From NCBI GenBank assembly GCA_932294295.1, contig OW028580.1, forward strand, positions 29,576,396-29,640,395: a stretch of 64,000 nt of DNA, written 5' to 3'. A program made the position numbers and the translations under genes. The notes under the pieces were generated by a model. The model had not been told where the DNA came from. It ran no database searches and worked only from the letters and a program-made list of their open reading frames with translations. Positions 14,601 through 26,000 of the stretch are shown here, one piece after another (position 1 is the first letter of the stretch; the number at the start of each line of letters is the position of its first letter). Origin of the DNA: Alitta virens (Eukaryota > Annelida > Polychaeta > Phyllodocida > Nereididae).

Positions 14601-16502
14601 GTCTCTCCCTGTTTACCTGAGCAGTCTCATCCCAGCAGTGGCACCCAAGTAGATTTCAGTGTTTGCATACTGGGACCCAGGAATACGCTTTCGAGCATCA
14701 TGTATAAGATTCTGCAGTGATTCTCCTGCTTGGCTAGGGTTGTCAGCATAGTCAGATATACCTCCTCCTGAATGAACAAAATTATCTTGGTTATCCTAAA
14801 GTGAAAATTCTCGAACTCTGTGCAAAATCAACAGTTTCTTTAAACTGTGGTCATTCTAGTGAGGCAAATGTAACGGTAAAAATAGTTGGGTCCAAAATTA
14901 ATAGTCTTATTTGTGAGGTGGTCTTACTAGTTAGTTAGCTGGTCTTAAAGCAAGGTTCCCACTGCCACTTTTACGAGTTGATCAAGAAAAGAAATCCAGA
15001 TCACAATGTAAGTGATGTAACACATCACAGATAGGTCAGCTTGGTATGTTTATAAATGGGAAATACCATTTTTTCTAGACTCCAAATTGAATTACACTTT
15101 ATATTGAATAATGACAGTGTTTTGGCCAGCATGATCATTTCATGTACAGCTAAAGCCTGAATAACTGTCCCGGATGAAAGACAGGTAAAAATATCAATTA
15201 AAAATGACATCAGTACTATATCTCCCTTCAAAATATCCATGATACCTGTAAAGATTTAGCTTATAGACTGCAACTCACCCACAATTGATAATTATCAGAA
15301 GTGCACAAACCTTCAGCTCTCATTGTGTGAAACTGGTGTGGAACTGCGGTCCCATTTTCTTTTTCCCCTTCCCACTTGTAGATGTACATCTGAGTGTGGC
15401 TGGATCCAGCATCAAAAACTATTCCATACTGCAAGTGGAATTTTCCACTAACTACAGACGACATAACTGATGAAATTGCACCAAATACGAAAAGTTAAGT
15501 AGACTTTTACTTACTGAATTTGGGACTTTGCCACTGGTTATCTTAATAACAACAATGGCAGCGATTCCTGCGGCTCCAATTAGAAAAGCAACACATGCTA
15601 GTAGCCACCATTGGTTACATCCACAACTATTTCCGTAACCTAAAAAAAAAAAAGTCATCATATAAATGTGATTGTAATGGTTTCTCATTCGTACCTTGCA
15701 AGCGCATTCAGCCTACTCATAGCTCAATTTTGTTTGCAACATGTACAGCAGGTACTACTCCAGTGATAATTGGAGTGAGCTATTCATTAAGAACTATTTT
15801 AGTCACAACGGCTAGTACAAAGTTTGAGACAATACAATGGGTTTTTGTGCTTATCTGTATATATTACCTGTGCTCCAATAAGCAAGCCGTACAACACTTC
15901 CATCACTGAGTCCATAATGAGAGATCGTTTGTGACATTTTGAAAACAACCCCCTCTTCACTGCTGAGCACAATGTCACTGCTGTGAGGAATCCCTTCATG
16001 CTGACAGCACTCGATGATGAACTGCCGCACAGTTTGTTCAGGAGATGCTGTATGAGTAACTTCCTTGGAGGACCCACTCAGTGTTATAATAACTGTAACC
16101 TCCATTTTCCTTGCCACTGTCATGGAAATTACAAATACCTCAACAACAAACAAGCAAATAAATACATATGACACTTGAGTCTCAAGCTGCTGCAAGGTCC
16201 ACTTTTAAGTATAGTAATTGAAACTACAGTCTACTGGGCAAACAATTTGTGTAATTCATCACAATAATGGACAGTCTAAACTCCAAAGTATCATACTACC
16301 AAACCATCATCTCCCAAAACACTCATGTTAGAAATTTTCTGAGCTGTCAGTGACAACTTTTGACAGTTCTTAACAGGATATATTATATTTTGGAGTTCTT
16401 AACAAGATATATTACAGTTGACTGCATGCAGTGCATGGTCTATATCAAAGCCATATAGTGCGTTTTAAAAATACCTACCAAGGTCTTACCTGATCCGTAC
16501 AT
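11640..16502 (-). CDS. ENTPD1-like: Ecto-nucleoside triphosphate diphosphohydrolase (CD39-like) with N-terminal ubiquitin-like domain
   Basis: Cell-surface apyrase of the ENTPD1/2/3/8 group, hydrolysing extracellular ATP/ADP to AMP. Exons (minus): 16490-16502, 15868-16116, 15511-15639, 15311-15466, 14617-14767, 14353-14521, 13990-14199, 13416-13535, 13087-13239, 12529-12639, 12303-12443, 11806-12016, 11640-11650. They total 1824 bp, giving 607 aa against about 500 in the family. All five apyrase regions are visible: [37 protein letters not shown] and FDGVYQP. Membrane segments lie just after the extension (exon 3) and near the C-terminus (exon 12). The extra length is about 85 N-terminal residues with a ubiquitin-like pattern. 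Start: the first exon holds ATG plus three codons, and a second in-frame ATG is at 16105. The last exon gives a short ...LEDA end; reading through the last donor would instead stop at 11768. Confidence 0.92.
12640..13086 (-). other. Ecto-NTPDase intron, 447 bp
   Basis: More GC-rich than its surroundings, with short repeated GTCC/CCTAGGA words around 12755-12930, so it may hold an old repeat. I could not define ends or a family. Confidence 0.3.
13536..13989 (-). other. Ecto-NTPDase intron, 454 bp
   Basis: AT-rich intron. Nothing recognisable beyond an A10 run near 13627. Confidence 0.6.
14768..15310 (-). other. Ecto-NTPDase intron, 543 bp
   Basis: AT-rich intron between the exons carrying apyrase regions 1 and 2. 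A 71-codon minus-strand frame inside (15025-15240) has no domain and is not in frame with the flanking exons. Confidence 0.6.
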
Positions 16503-16791
16503 ATAAATGCAAACGAGGAATGATCGAGGAACTCCCAGGAAGATGTCAAAACATCGTCACGTGATTAGCTTTCACTTTCGATCCTGGCCAATAAAGCAAT
16601 AAACATAATTTATCGAACGGATAAACAGCGAACAGGCAGGTGACAAGTCAAATATTGCTATCAAAAACATGGAACACACTATAATTGAAGAAATGACCCA
16701 GTTTGTGAGTAATGTTTGCTCTGGAAAAGGATACAAATGCCGTGAAATTGTGCTCACCTTCACCCAACACTCAGTTTGTGTCTGCTATCTG

Positions 16792-16799
16792 ACTTCCGG
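16792..16799 (-). promoter_or_regulatory. ETS/GABPA-type site
   Basis: ACTTCCGG on the plus strand (CCGGAAGT on the minus strand), a full ETS core within the divergent promoter. Confidence 0.4.
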
Positions 16800-16815
16800 T
16801 CGCCATTTAACGCGG

Positions 16816-16827
16816 TGCATTCTGGGA
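16816..16827 (-). promoter_or_regulatory. ZNF143/Staf-type site
   Basis: TGCATTCTGGGA, reverse complement TCCCAGAATGCA, matches the core of the Staf-binding site known from divergent promoters. It lies 17 bases from the ETS site. Confidence 0.4.
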
Positions 16828-16979
16828 GCCGTTCTGTATTTTACGCTGTAATTTTTGTTATTTTGACACAAACCCATGGAATTTCCACATAGAAGTTCTC
16901 AAAGTTTGCGAGGTATATTTTTATGGCATCTCTGGAAAACAGGGGGTATCCTGGATGAATAATTTATGTAGATGTTCCG

Positions 16980-16987
16980 TGACGTCA
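16980..16987. promoter_or_regulatory. cAMP-response element upstream of ARID5
   Basis: Perfect palindromic TGACGTCA, 78 bases before the ARID5 ATG. It could lie in the promoter or at the start of the 5' UTR. Confidence 0.4.
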
Positions 16988-17064
16988 CTAATTAGGGTCC
17001 AAATATAAAAGTATTGTCAGAAGTAGAAGTTGGGAACTCTGATAACATCAATAACTTTACAGTG

Positions 17065-20000
17065 ATGGAAGGACCCACAATTCAGGTAAATGATATAACT
17101 ATGTTTTTGGAATGTTTTCCTACAATTTCCCGTCGATTTCTATTAAATTCGCGGTTTGTGATCGTTTTTATGGCCGATATTTATTGCGGTAAATTGTGAC
17201 CTGAAAGAGCTACAGAACGCTGTGTAATATGTGAACCACCCCGTTTCACTCAAAAATGTATAGTAATAAAATTTTAATTTTTTCCAGTTTGTGGGTACGC
17301 CCTGTGGTCAGCATGGTCCATACACATTTTACAAAGCATTCAAATACACAGATAATGACAAAAGTAGAATTTTGTCACTTGGAGAGTTTTTCTTCGTCAG
17401 AATAACTCCAGATTCTGGTATCAGCGTGTGTGAGCTTCAGCTGTTATGGGAGGATAAAAATAACGACAGTCAATATTTAGCAAGTTTGACTTTGTATTTT
17501 CTACCAGAAAATACTTATGAAAAAAGACAAGGATATCATGGAGACGTAAGTTATTTTATTTTTATATAAAAAAATTTTTTAATGAAATTAATTAGCAGTG
17601 TTTATTAATTAAAATTTTTCTTAATATCAAAAGTTTAAAGCAAAAAAAAAAACTAGTGGTATATTTATTTACACTCGACTGATTTTCATTTGGTTACAAA
17701 GGCTAGCCAACAATAGCTAAGTCTTTTGTTTGCCCTTTATGTGGGCTGCCTTTAAACAGCTAACATTTATGCTGATATACAGAGATGGGGGTTTCTTAAG
17801 AGATATTAAATTTCTTTTGCGTTTTATTTAGAATTTAAGCAAAGTATTTCAGAGAAGAATAATGGGTTATTTTTGTAAAACATTTTCAAGGCATCAGTGA
17901 TCACAATATATATAAAAAAAATATATATATATTATACATTATTTTAAAATGCGATGATGTTCACGTTTTTTAAGATTATAGTTCACTGAGTTTATAGATA
18001 TTTTCATGCATGAGGTACGATTCCCAACCTATTTGTGACATTTTGTCATTATTACTGAACAATTAAAAAATGTCTAAATTTATAATATATTGCATGATAT
18101 TATATGCATGTATATTTTTTACTGTATTTATGTCATTTGTAACAAAGTAGGGCAATACTTTTTATGATGCATATTGTCAGATTAATTTGAAACAATTCAC
18201 ATGTAGTAAAAGTAATTTCATTGCAATATTGGTATCGACGCCTGTGCAGTGTATGCATAATCCTGTCTAGGGCTCTCCACAATGCGTTTAGCCGAATAGG
18301 AGCCAAGACACTAATTTCAAGGCAATTTTTTCTCTTTTGCCTAAAAAATAACAAATACTCGATATTTATTAAATTCATAACCAAACATTGAGTTTAACGA
18401 CAAAGAGATTATGGAAATTAGTGATTAATTGACAAAATTGATTAAATTTTAAAATAGCTATAAAATATTTTATTTGGTTGTATTAGAAGCCCTGCATTGT
18501 GTTAGTATATAAACTAGGTAAATTTAGTTGATATCACATTCAGTAATTGTGTAAAAAGAAAGAGAAAAAATAGAGTACTGATAAAAAGAGATAATGACAG
18601 ATATTATCCGTGTTGAGCATTATGATAGTGTACACTTAGTTTGAACATGCTGATTATTGATCTAATGATTTATAGCAGAAATACAAACAATCCAGTGTAA
18701 TTTAGTTTATGGTGTTTTAACATACAATTGTTAGATAATATATCTAGCAGTAAATGATCATAAAATGAAATAGGAAATATATGAAATATAGTCCATGGTT
18801 TATACTATCAACTTTTTTTTTCTTTTGTTTTGTGTGGAGATATTTTGTTGTAAACTCTGTGGGTTACATGCCAGCTTGGCTTGCTGCAAAAATAGGTTGT
18901 TGGAAGTCAAACAGTTTCATTGAATAGGGCATGGGCATTGGTGCGTAAATAAATCTCTTTCAGAAATCTGCAGCCTTAAAATTCAGCATCCTCTGCTAGC
19001 CTAATTGGTCATATGTTATTCATTACAGCTAATTACGAGGGTGCTAGATTGCAATTTCTGCTCACAGTTACATTATGCAAATTGTCTCTTATTACAAAGC
19101 AACAGGACGAACACTCTATTTGATAATTGTTTACTCTGTGTACTATATCTATACATAGCAAATGTGAGAGATAATAGGGAAATATGAAAATGTTTCTAAG
19201 CTTTGAAAATCAATATTTACAAGTAGTAGGCAAACATAACATGACAATTTTAACAATAAGTTTTGCAGCATCACATTCTTCCTCTATTTATATAATAAAT
19301 ATTGATTCTTTGTATATCATATTAGTGATTATTTATCGGTAATATTAGTGTGTATGAAGGATTGGTGTAAATTTAAATTTCATGCCCTGAAGCGGACGTG
19401 TAATTTGCATATTAGGATGATGAAGTAAATTCATATTTACATTTATTAAATATTTTATTGCGAAATATGAAATATAAACTAGTCACAAAAAATATTAAAC
19501 AAAAATATACTCAGAATATCTGTGGAGAATATTTGTTGAATTAAAGAGTTATATTATGAGAGAAATGGGCGTTAGGGAAAGTAGCAGTCTCTTATTAGAA
19601 ATGAAAATTGTGATTTAGTAGAATGTAGCTGAGAGGCTGGTAGTAATAATGGAGCTCTCCTGCTGTATGTAATGGAGGCGCAAAACCTATTACTTTGACC
19701 TCTTTTGAACCATGCTGGGTCAACAGTTCACCCCCCCCCCCCCAACCCCAATCTTTTCTGATGTCATCTCAAATCACTTTCTTTTTCATTTCTTGGATGA
19801 CACGAATTATGTCCAAACAATTAAATGCTGTCAAAGTGAATTTAAGACTTTTTTATCCTAAACTTATATTTTGCTTCAATAGTACTTTAATGATGTGTAT
19901 TCATTTTATGCTCATATTATATTTTATTTGTTGGTTGTTTATATAAGGAAAATCATTTATATAGCTCCTGTATTGTAGGATATTTATAGCTTAAAAATCA

Positions 20001-23000
20001 CTGAAGTGTCCTAAATTTTGGAAATTCATCGTTATTTAGGAATTTTATTCAAGTCATGATATAGTTCAATGCTCTCTAGATTTATATATATTTATATTTT
20101 TGTTATTTATTGATAAAAACTGGACCAAAGTTCTGATATAACGCCAAGTAATTAACTTAAATGACCCAGCAATCTAATGTAACTAATCAAAATCAATGAA
20201 TTTGATGTGGATAAACATTCTGCTTCATATTAAATTTTATAATTAAAGCAGAAATTATGTAGAATTGACAAAAAAGAAAACGTTATGTCCCAGCAAATCC
20301 TTACTGAGAAAATAATATTTGCATTGTCAATTAATGGCGGCTTTATAGGAATGTAATGTTAATTTGGATGGAATTGATTTTCTCTTATTGATCGTTTGTC
20401 CGCGTACAAGTTAAAACATGCAATTGTTGAGGCTGAAAAACCTAACTGCGGTAATCTATTCACTTTGTAATAATATAAAATGTATTGAATATAAAATAGA
20501 TTTTAGCAGATGTTTTTGTGAATGCATGAAATTATTGAAATATAAATATATTATATTCAAAATATTCTCAAAGGGAAATGTTAAATTTAACATTACAAAT
20601 TGTAATATTATCAAGCATGTACCTTATCTAGCTTGCAATAAAATTCTTAGATTAAAAAAAAGCTGCCAAAGAATATTTTTGAAGATATGTTTTCCTGAGG
20701 CAGATCCTTTTTCTGTCTGCCATATATTTAAGCCTGCCAAATATGTAGGAACATGTTTTGTTAAAAGCTTGATAAATGTGTAAGCATATATTTGAGAATT
20801 TAGAAAAGAAAGAACGGTACAGTGTTTAATTTGCTTCTGTGTGATTATGTCTGATGAATATGCCTAAAAAAAAAAGGAAAAAATAGAAGAAAATGAAATA
20901 ATAAAAGAGAGCAAAAATGAGATCCTTAGATTTCATTGTGCTTCAGTCTGCACACTGCATGGAGACTCAGTCTATTGATTTTTTCCCAACCAAGCCCTGC
21001 TGTAGAATTAGGATGTACCATTAGATTTTTGTAGGGAGGCTGGCATATTTATAAATGAAGAGAGAAAAAAAATACAAAAGAACAAAAATTATGTTTGTAA
21101 GTTTCGGGAAAAACATTAAAACATAACAAACCAAAAAAAAAAAAACCTTTTTGTTTTGTTGTGGAAATGAATTTGAAATATTGACATTCGTGTAACATGC
21201 ACGTAGAAAAATCTGGAAAGACAATTTGTTCATGAAATCTGAAAAAAGATTAAAAAAAATATAAAAAGAGAGAATATAATCTTGTGTTACATTAGATTAC
21301 AGAACAGGTAGGAGACTTGAAGCAATGCCACAATGTTTCATTTTGTCCTTTATATATATATTTATATATTAGCTAGATTAAATCTCCTGATTTAAATGGA
21401 AGATTAGAAAAAAAAAACAGGTATATACCACATTTGTAGAAGGATTATTATGTAGGCAGAATATTATTACACTTCATAAGTTTGTATTGTAAAAAAGTTG
21501 ATTAATTTGCTTCTTGTAGGCAATGTTATATGCGCAATATATATATAATTCTGAATATTTTGTGCAAATTTGCTATTTGAGTTTTGTCTCGAACATAAGA
21601 AATATTTTAATGCTAAATTCATCATCTCCTCTTACTGACATTTGCTTGACATTTTATTTGTCAATATTTCATCTGAATAGCTGTTTTTTTTTCATAGTTT
21701 TTTTGAGCATAATTTAAATTATTTATTGTATGTCAAGATGATTCTATTCTAATAATGTGTGTATTTTATTTTACTTTTTAAAGTACATATTTAATTATTT
21801 CAGAAGGAAGACTTGCAATGATTTAAAATATATGTATTTAGAATATATATATTTCATTAAATATATGCATATTATATCATTATATTTCTTAATAATATTT
21901 TTTGTTTGTTTGATCAATTTATTATTGTAATGCTATGTTTTGTATATAGTTGTGAAATTTCTGTAGCAAGGCTGCCATTGTGTAGTATTAGATATATTTC
22001 ATCGAGTTTGGTTGAAATCTGTGGCCATCTTTAGTCTAGAAGGGAACAGGCACACCGCACCGCAGTCTCCTCCCCCTCCCCCCCCCCTCATGCAGCCCCC
22101 CCCCTCTCATGACCCCCCCCCCCTTTCAGCCTCCCCCCCCCCTCTCCCCCAGCAGAACATCTACAGCATAAACAATCAGCGGGCAAAATTACCTATCCTA
22201 GCCCCTGCTATATATTCGTATCTGCATCCATATGGGCTAAAACACCATCACAAATCATTGGACAACTCTTATCAGTGATTTCCGACTGATTGATTACTAA
22301 TTATCGGACTAACCTTCAATTTGCCATAAAAACCAGGCTAATTTATGCCCACTCTTCATATTCTAAAGGTTCAAATAGGGAACATGCTGTAATACAGCTA
22401 TTTATAGTCTTCTAGGAATATGCTTTCATATTATCAAATGAAATTTCCATAGTTAACTCGTTTGTGCCAGAGAGCTTTCTAAAATCTAGTGTTTTTTTCT
22501 CCCTTCATATATTGTTCAGACAAGAGGTTGTTATATACTCTTGTTATCACGATCTCTCTTGCCTCCGTGGTTTGACATGAAATGTTTGAACATGACATTT
22601 TGTATATTACAAGATTACATTTGTGTATTGCTAAGAAAAATGCCCATTCTGATTTAAAGCAATATCCCTGGCTTTATTTACTCAATTTAATTAACATCAT
22701 AGAATATTAACGAGATCTTTATTAATCGGTGTGCCAGATGGGAATATCGATTTATTATGATTGAATAGGCAGCCTTAACTTTTAATGTCGTTATGATATC
22801 ATAAATGTTATTATATTACAAAAGATGCCTTATTGAGTAAAAAGTTAGGCAATTTCACGTAAATGTGTGTTATTTGATGGTGTTTATTCAGTAGGCCAAT
22901 TAAGTCCAGACTATGTTGTCCTCTGTTGTGCTGGCCTAACTGCGGGCCATTTGTTCTCGAGTGATTTTTCTCGTGAAGTCTCGTGAAGTCACGTGAGGTC

Positions 23001-26000
23001 AAAAGATTTAAGGGCTGCATAGTTTGCACTCTTTACCCATCATGCATGGCAAAGACACTAAAAGACTTTTGACCACATTATTCTTAAAAAAAAATATAGA
23101 TAGATAGAAATTGGAAAATGTACAATAAATAAATTTACCCAAAAAAAAAACAACCTTGGAAAATGTACAATAAATAAATGTACCCCAAAAAAACAACCTT
23201 GGAAAATGTACAATAAATAAATTTACCCCAAAGAAACAACCTTGGAAAATGTACAATGTACTGTTTTTGTACAGTAACAAAGAAATAGGTCTATGTAATG
23301 AATTGCAGTACATGCGTGTTGTACAGGTGCATTTGTATATAACATGGACATCAAAGGTAATGTTCCATTTAATTAATGTCCATAAACATGCCAGCTTAAA
23401 ACCTCTTCATGGTAGGCCTACATATTACAATATTATTTTGGCTTCTCGCCTCTATCAGTGTAGATATAACGTTTCATTTGCGTCATTTATCATAATTGGA
23501 GACAAAAATATTTTTTGTTTCGAGATTGTATCACCTTGGCTGTTTATCAATTAGTTCAATTAGCTTAATTAATTTAATGTAACATTTAAGGCATGTCCTT
23601 TTTCTGTGATACCCTGCGGTTGACCACGAAACAATTTACCAATACAACAATTTATTACAAAATATCTGTGTCATTGTTATATAATATATATATTATAGAA
23701 TATGTTATGTATATGCCCATATATGCTAGTAGTAATTGTTATTGTGAAATAACATAATATGGGTCTCCAATAATAGGCCTGCCTGTCTTTAGGCAGTCTT
23801 TGCAATTAGGCCAGTAACAATACACTACACAATAACTGGTGTTAAAAACAACAAACAATGAATCGCATTATTTACTTTTCCAGGTTATCTGGCCAATCTG
23901 AATGCTAGCTTTTAAAGATAAGCATTTTATTAAACACAATTTTATCTCAGATTTAGGGCTGGCCCCCCTGTGAATTGACAATTACCTAATTTGCCAATTA
24001 TCACCTGTCATCTTACACTTACAGAATGTTACATGCACCTGTCAGGATTATCTTGAATAATGGGTGCAATGTACTATATATAATATTAAAGTGAAATATT
24101 TAAGGCGGTAGTGTTATCATATATATATATGGCATATATTGTGGTATACGACATTTTGGTAAAATAATAAAGTAAGAATCGTAAGAGATACTCTTAACAT
24201 TTTAAAATATATATCATTTATTAATAAGCCTTTGTCTGATGTTAAATTCTGTTTATTTACCATACTTTTTACATTGAAGTAAACTGGGATTCTTAAATGG
24301 CGTTCATGCAGCAAGCTGGGCTTCTCAGAAAATGTCACAGGGCAACTCCATCAAAAATGTTTTTAAGAGCGCTGTAATACTTCAGGAAAAATAATAATAT
24401 AGCCAAAATATATTTAGGCAAATTGCTTTCTTTTTAACATTTGTGTCAGTTCAATAAGTACACACGTGGTTTGTGTTAAGGGGCAATGATATTTGGGTTT
24501 TGCAGTCATGGGCAGAAAAAGCTCAGCACACAAATTTCCTGGTATACGGTAAGCGGACCGCTGTGAATCACATCCCGAACTTATACTTTCATGAATTTCT
24601 TCTCAAATATACATTTCAAATGCTTACTTTTTTAACCCGAGAATTTCTTATACGATTTACTATCCTCCTGACATCGGAAATTCATATCTGATCGCAATTG
24701 TTTTTGGTTTTTTAATTTTGAAATCATTTCGGAGAAGGAATTTAATTATCTCTGATTTACGGTTCGTTTAATTAATTTTCTGAACATTGGAAGAAAATGT
24801 GACATTGATTTTATTTATTTATTTCAATTACCTAGCTATGTATTTTCAATTTATAACGTTACCAAATTATAATTCAGACTAATTTGAAATATTAATACTT
24901 ATAGCGTAATATTTTGTTATCTATATTTTAGTATACAGTAATTTCACATACAAGATATATATATATATATTCTTATCAAATATATTTTTGATTAATCAAT
25001 ATTATGTAGTTGATTTAATGTCATTGAAAATGTGTACTGTAGCATTTTTGTCGGAGTATAATTTTTCTTCATTATGTATTTAGTGATGAAATCATTGAGT
25101 TCACTATCATATGACCAAAAAGGCCGAACCAAATATAATGTGCCCTATAAAAGAAACACTTGGGAAATTTTACCTGTCATTTCTGATTGAAAACACAGTA
25201 TACATCTTTACTTAATCAGATACTGCCATTATGTGCATACAAAATTGATTATTCATGCAGATATGTGGGAATAAATAACTAGGGATATTGAATATAGATA
25301 TTTTAATATAATGACGTTATTATTAAATTATAAGAGCATTGTAGGAATATTTCTTTATTTGGTGTAAAATGTTTGATGTGAATAAGATATTTTGACAGTG
25401 TAAATAGCTAGTGAGTTGGGCTTAGGGGGGAGGAAGGGGGGGGGGGGGGTGCCCCAGCCCCCAAGCAGTGTGGGCGAGTCCATTGTCATTGAGGGGGCCC
25501 AGGTTCTGATCAATCCACTTTCATTGCGCTTATCTGATTTTACAACCTCATAAAAACTGTTACACTTTTTTCTCACAAAATGATTTCTATATAAAGTTTA
25601 AGTTTTTGATAAAACTAGCCCCTCTTATCAGTTAAAAATAAGCGTTTAAATTAATTATTCAATGGCATTACCCACTCGATAAAGAGTAAGACTGGTCCAT
25701 TCTATAAACAGCTGCCTAATAGCCAACAACTGCCTTTAGCCTTAAAGCAAATATTATTACTGCAGAAAAAAAAGTCTTAATAAAATAAGCAAAATAACCA
25801 AAAGATAAGAAAAACTCTTACAAAATGTTCAGTTAGGGCAAGAGGTCAATAAGAAAAATCCAATGATAAATGTTTTATTGCTAGTTATATTTTATTGATA
25901 TATTAGCATACTAATTCATTTTTGTCTGTATATCTTTATGACTCCAACTTTCTTTTAATGTCATTTCATGTTAATTGAATTACTATGCATGTAATTTAGC

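Larger units (their letters stand above)
16503..17064. promoter_or_regulatory. Divergent promoter between ecto-NTPDase and ARID5
   Basis: The start codons of the two head-to-head genes are about 560 bases apart. Between them are an ETS/GABP-type ACTTCCGG (16792-16799), a ZNF143/Staf-type core TGCATTCTGGGA (16816-16827; reverse TCCCAGAATGCA), and a full cAMP-response element TGACGTCA (16980-16987). No TATA box is evident. These motifs are typical of broad, bidirectional promoters in other animals. The transcription starts are inferred only. Confidence 0.6.

Noticed and set aside
16669..16851. 60-codon plus-strand frame in the divergent promoter
   Set aside because: Overlaps the ETS/ZNF143 motif region and has no ARID5 similarity. 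The ARID5 start at 17065 matches the family's short first exon.
20418..20783. 121-codon open frame in ARID5 intron 2
   Set aside because: AT-rich, Ile/Lys/Cys-heavy translation, no domain, no splice or promoter context. Likely chance in AT-rich DNA.
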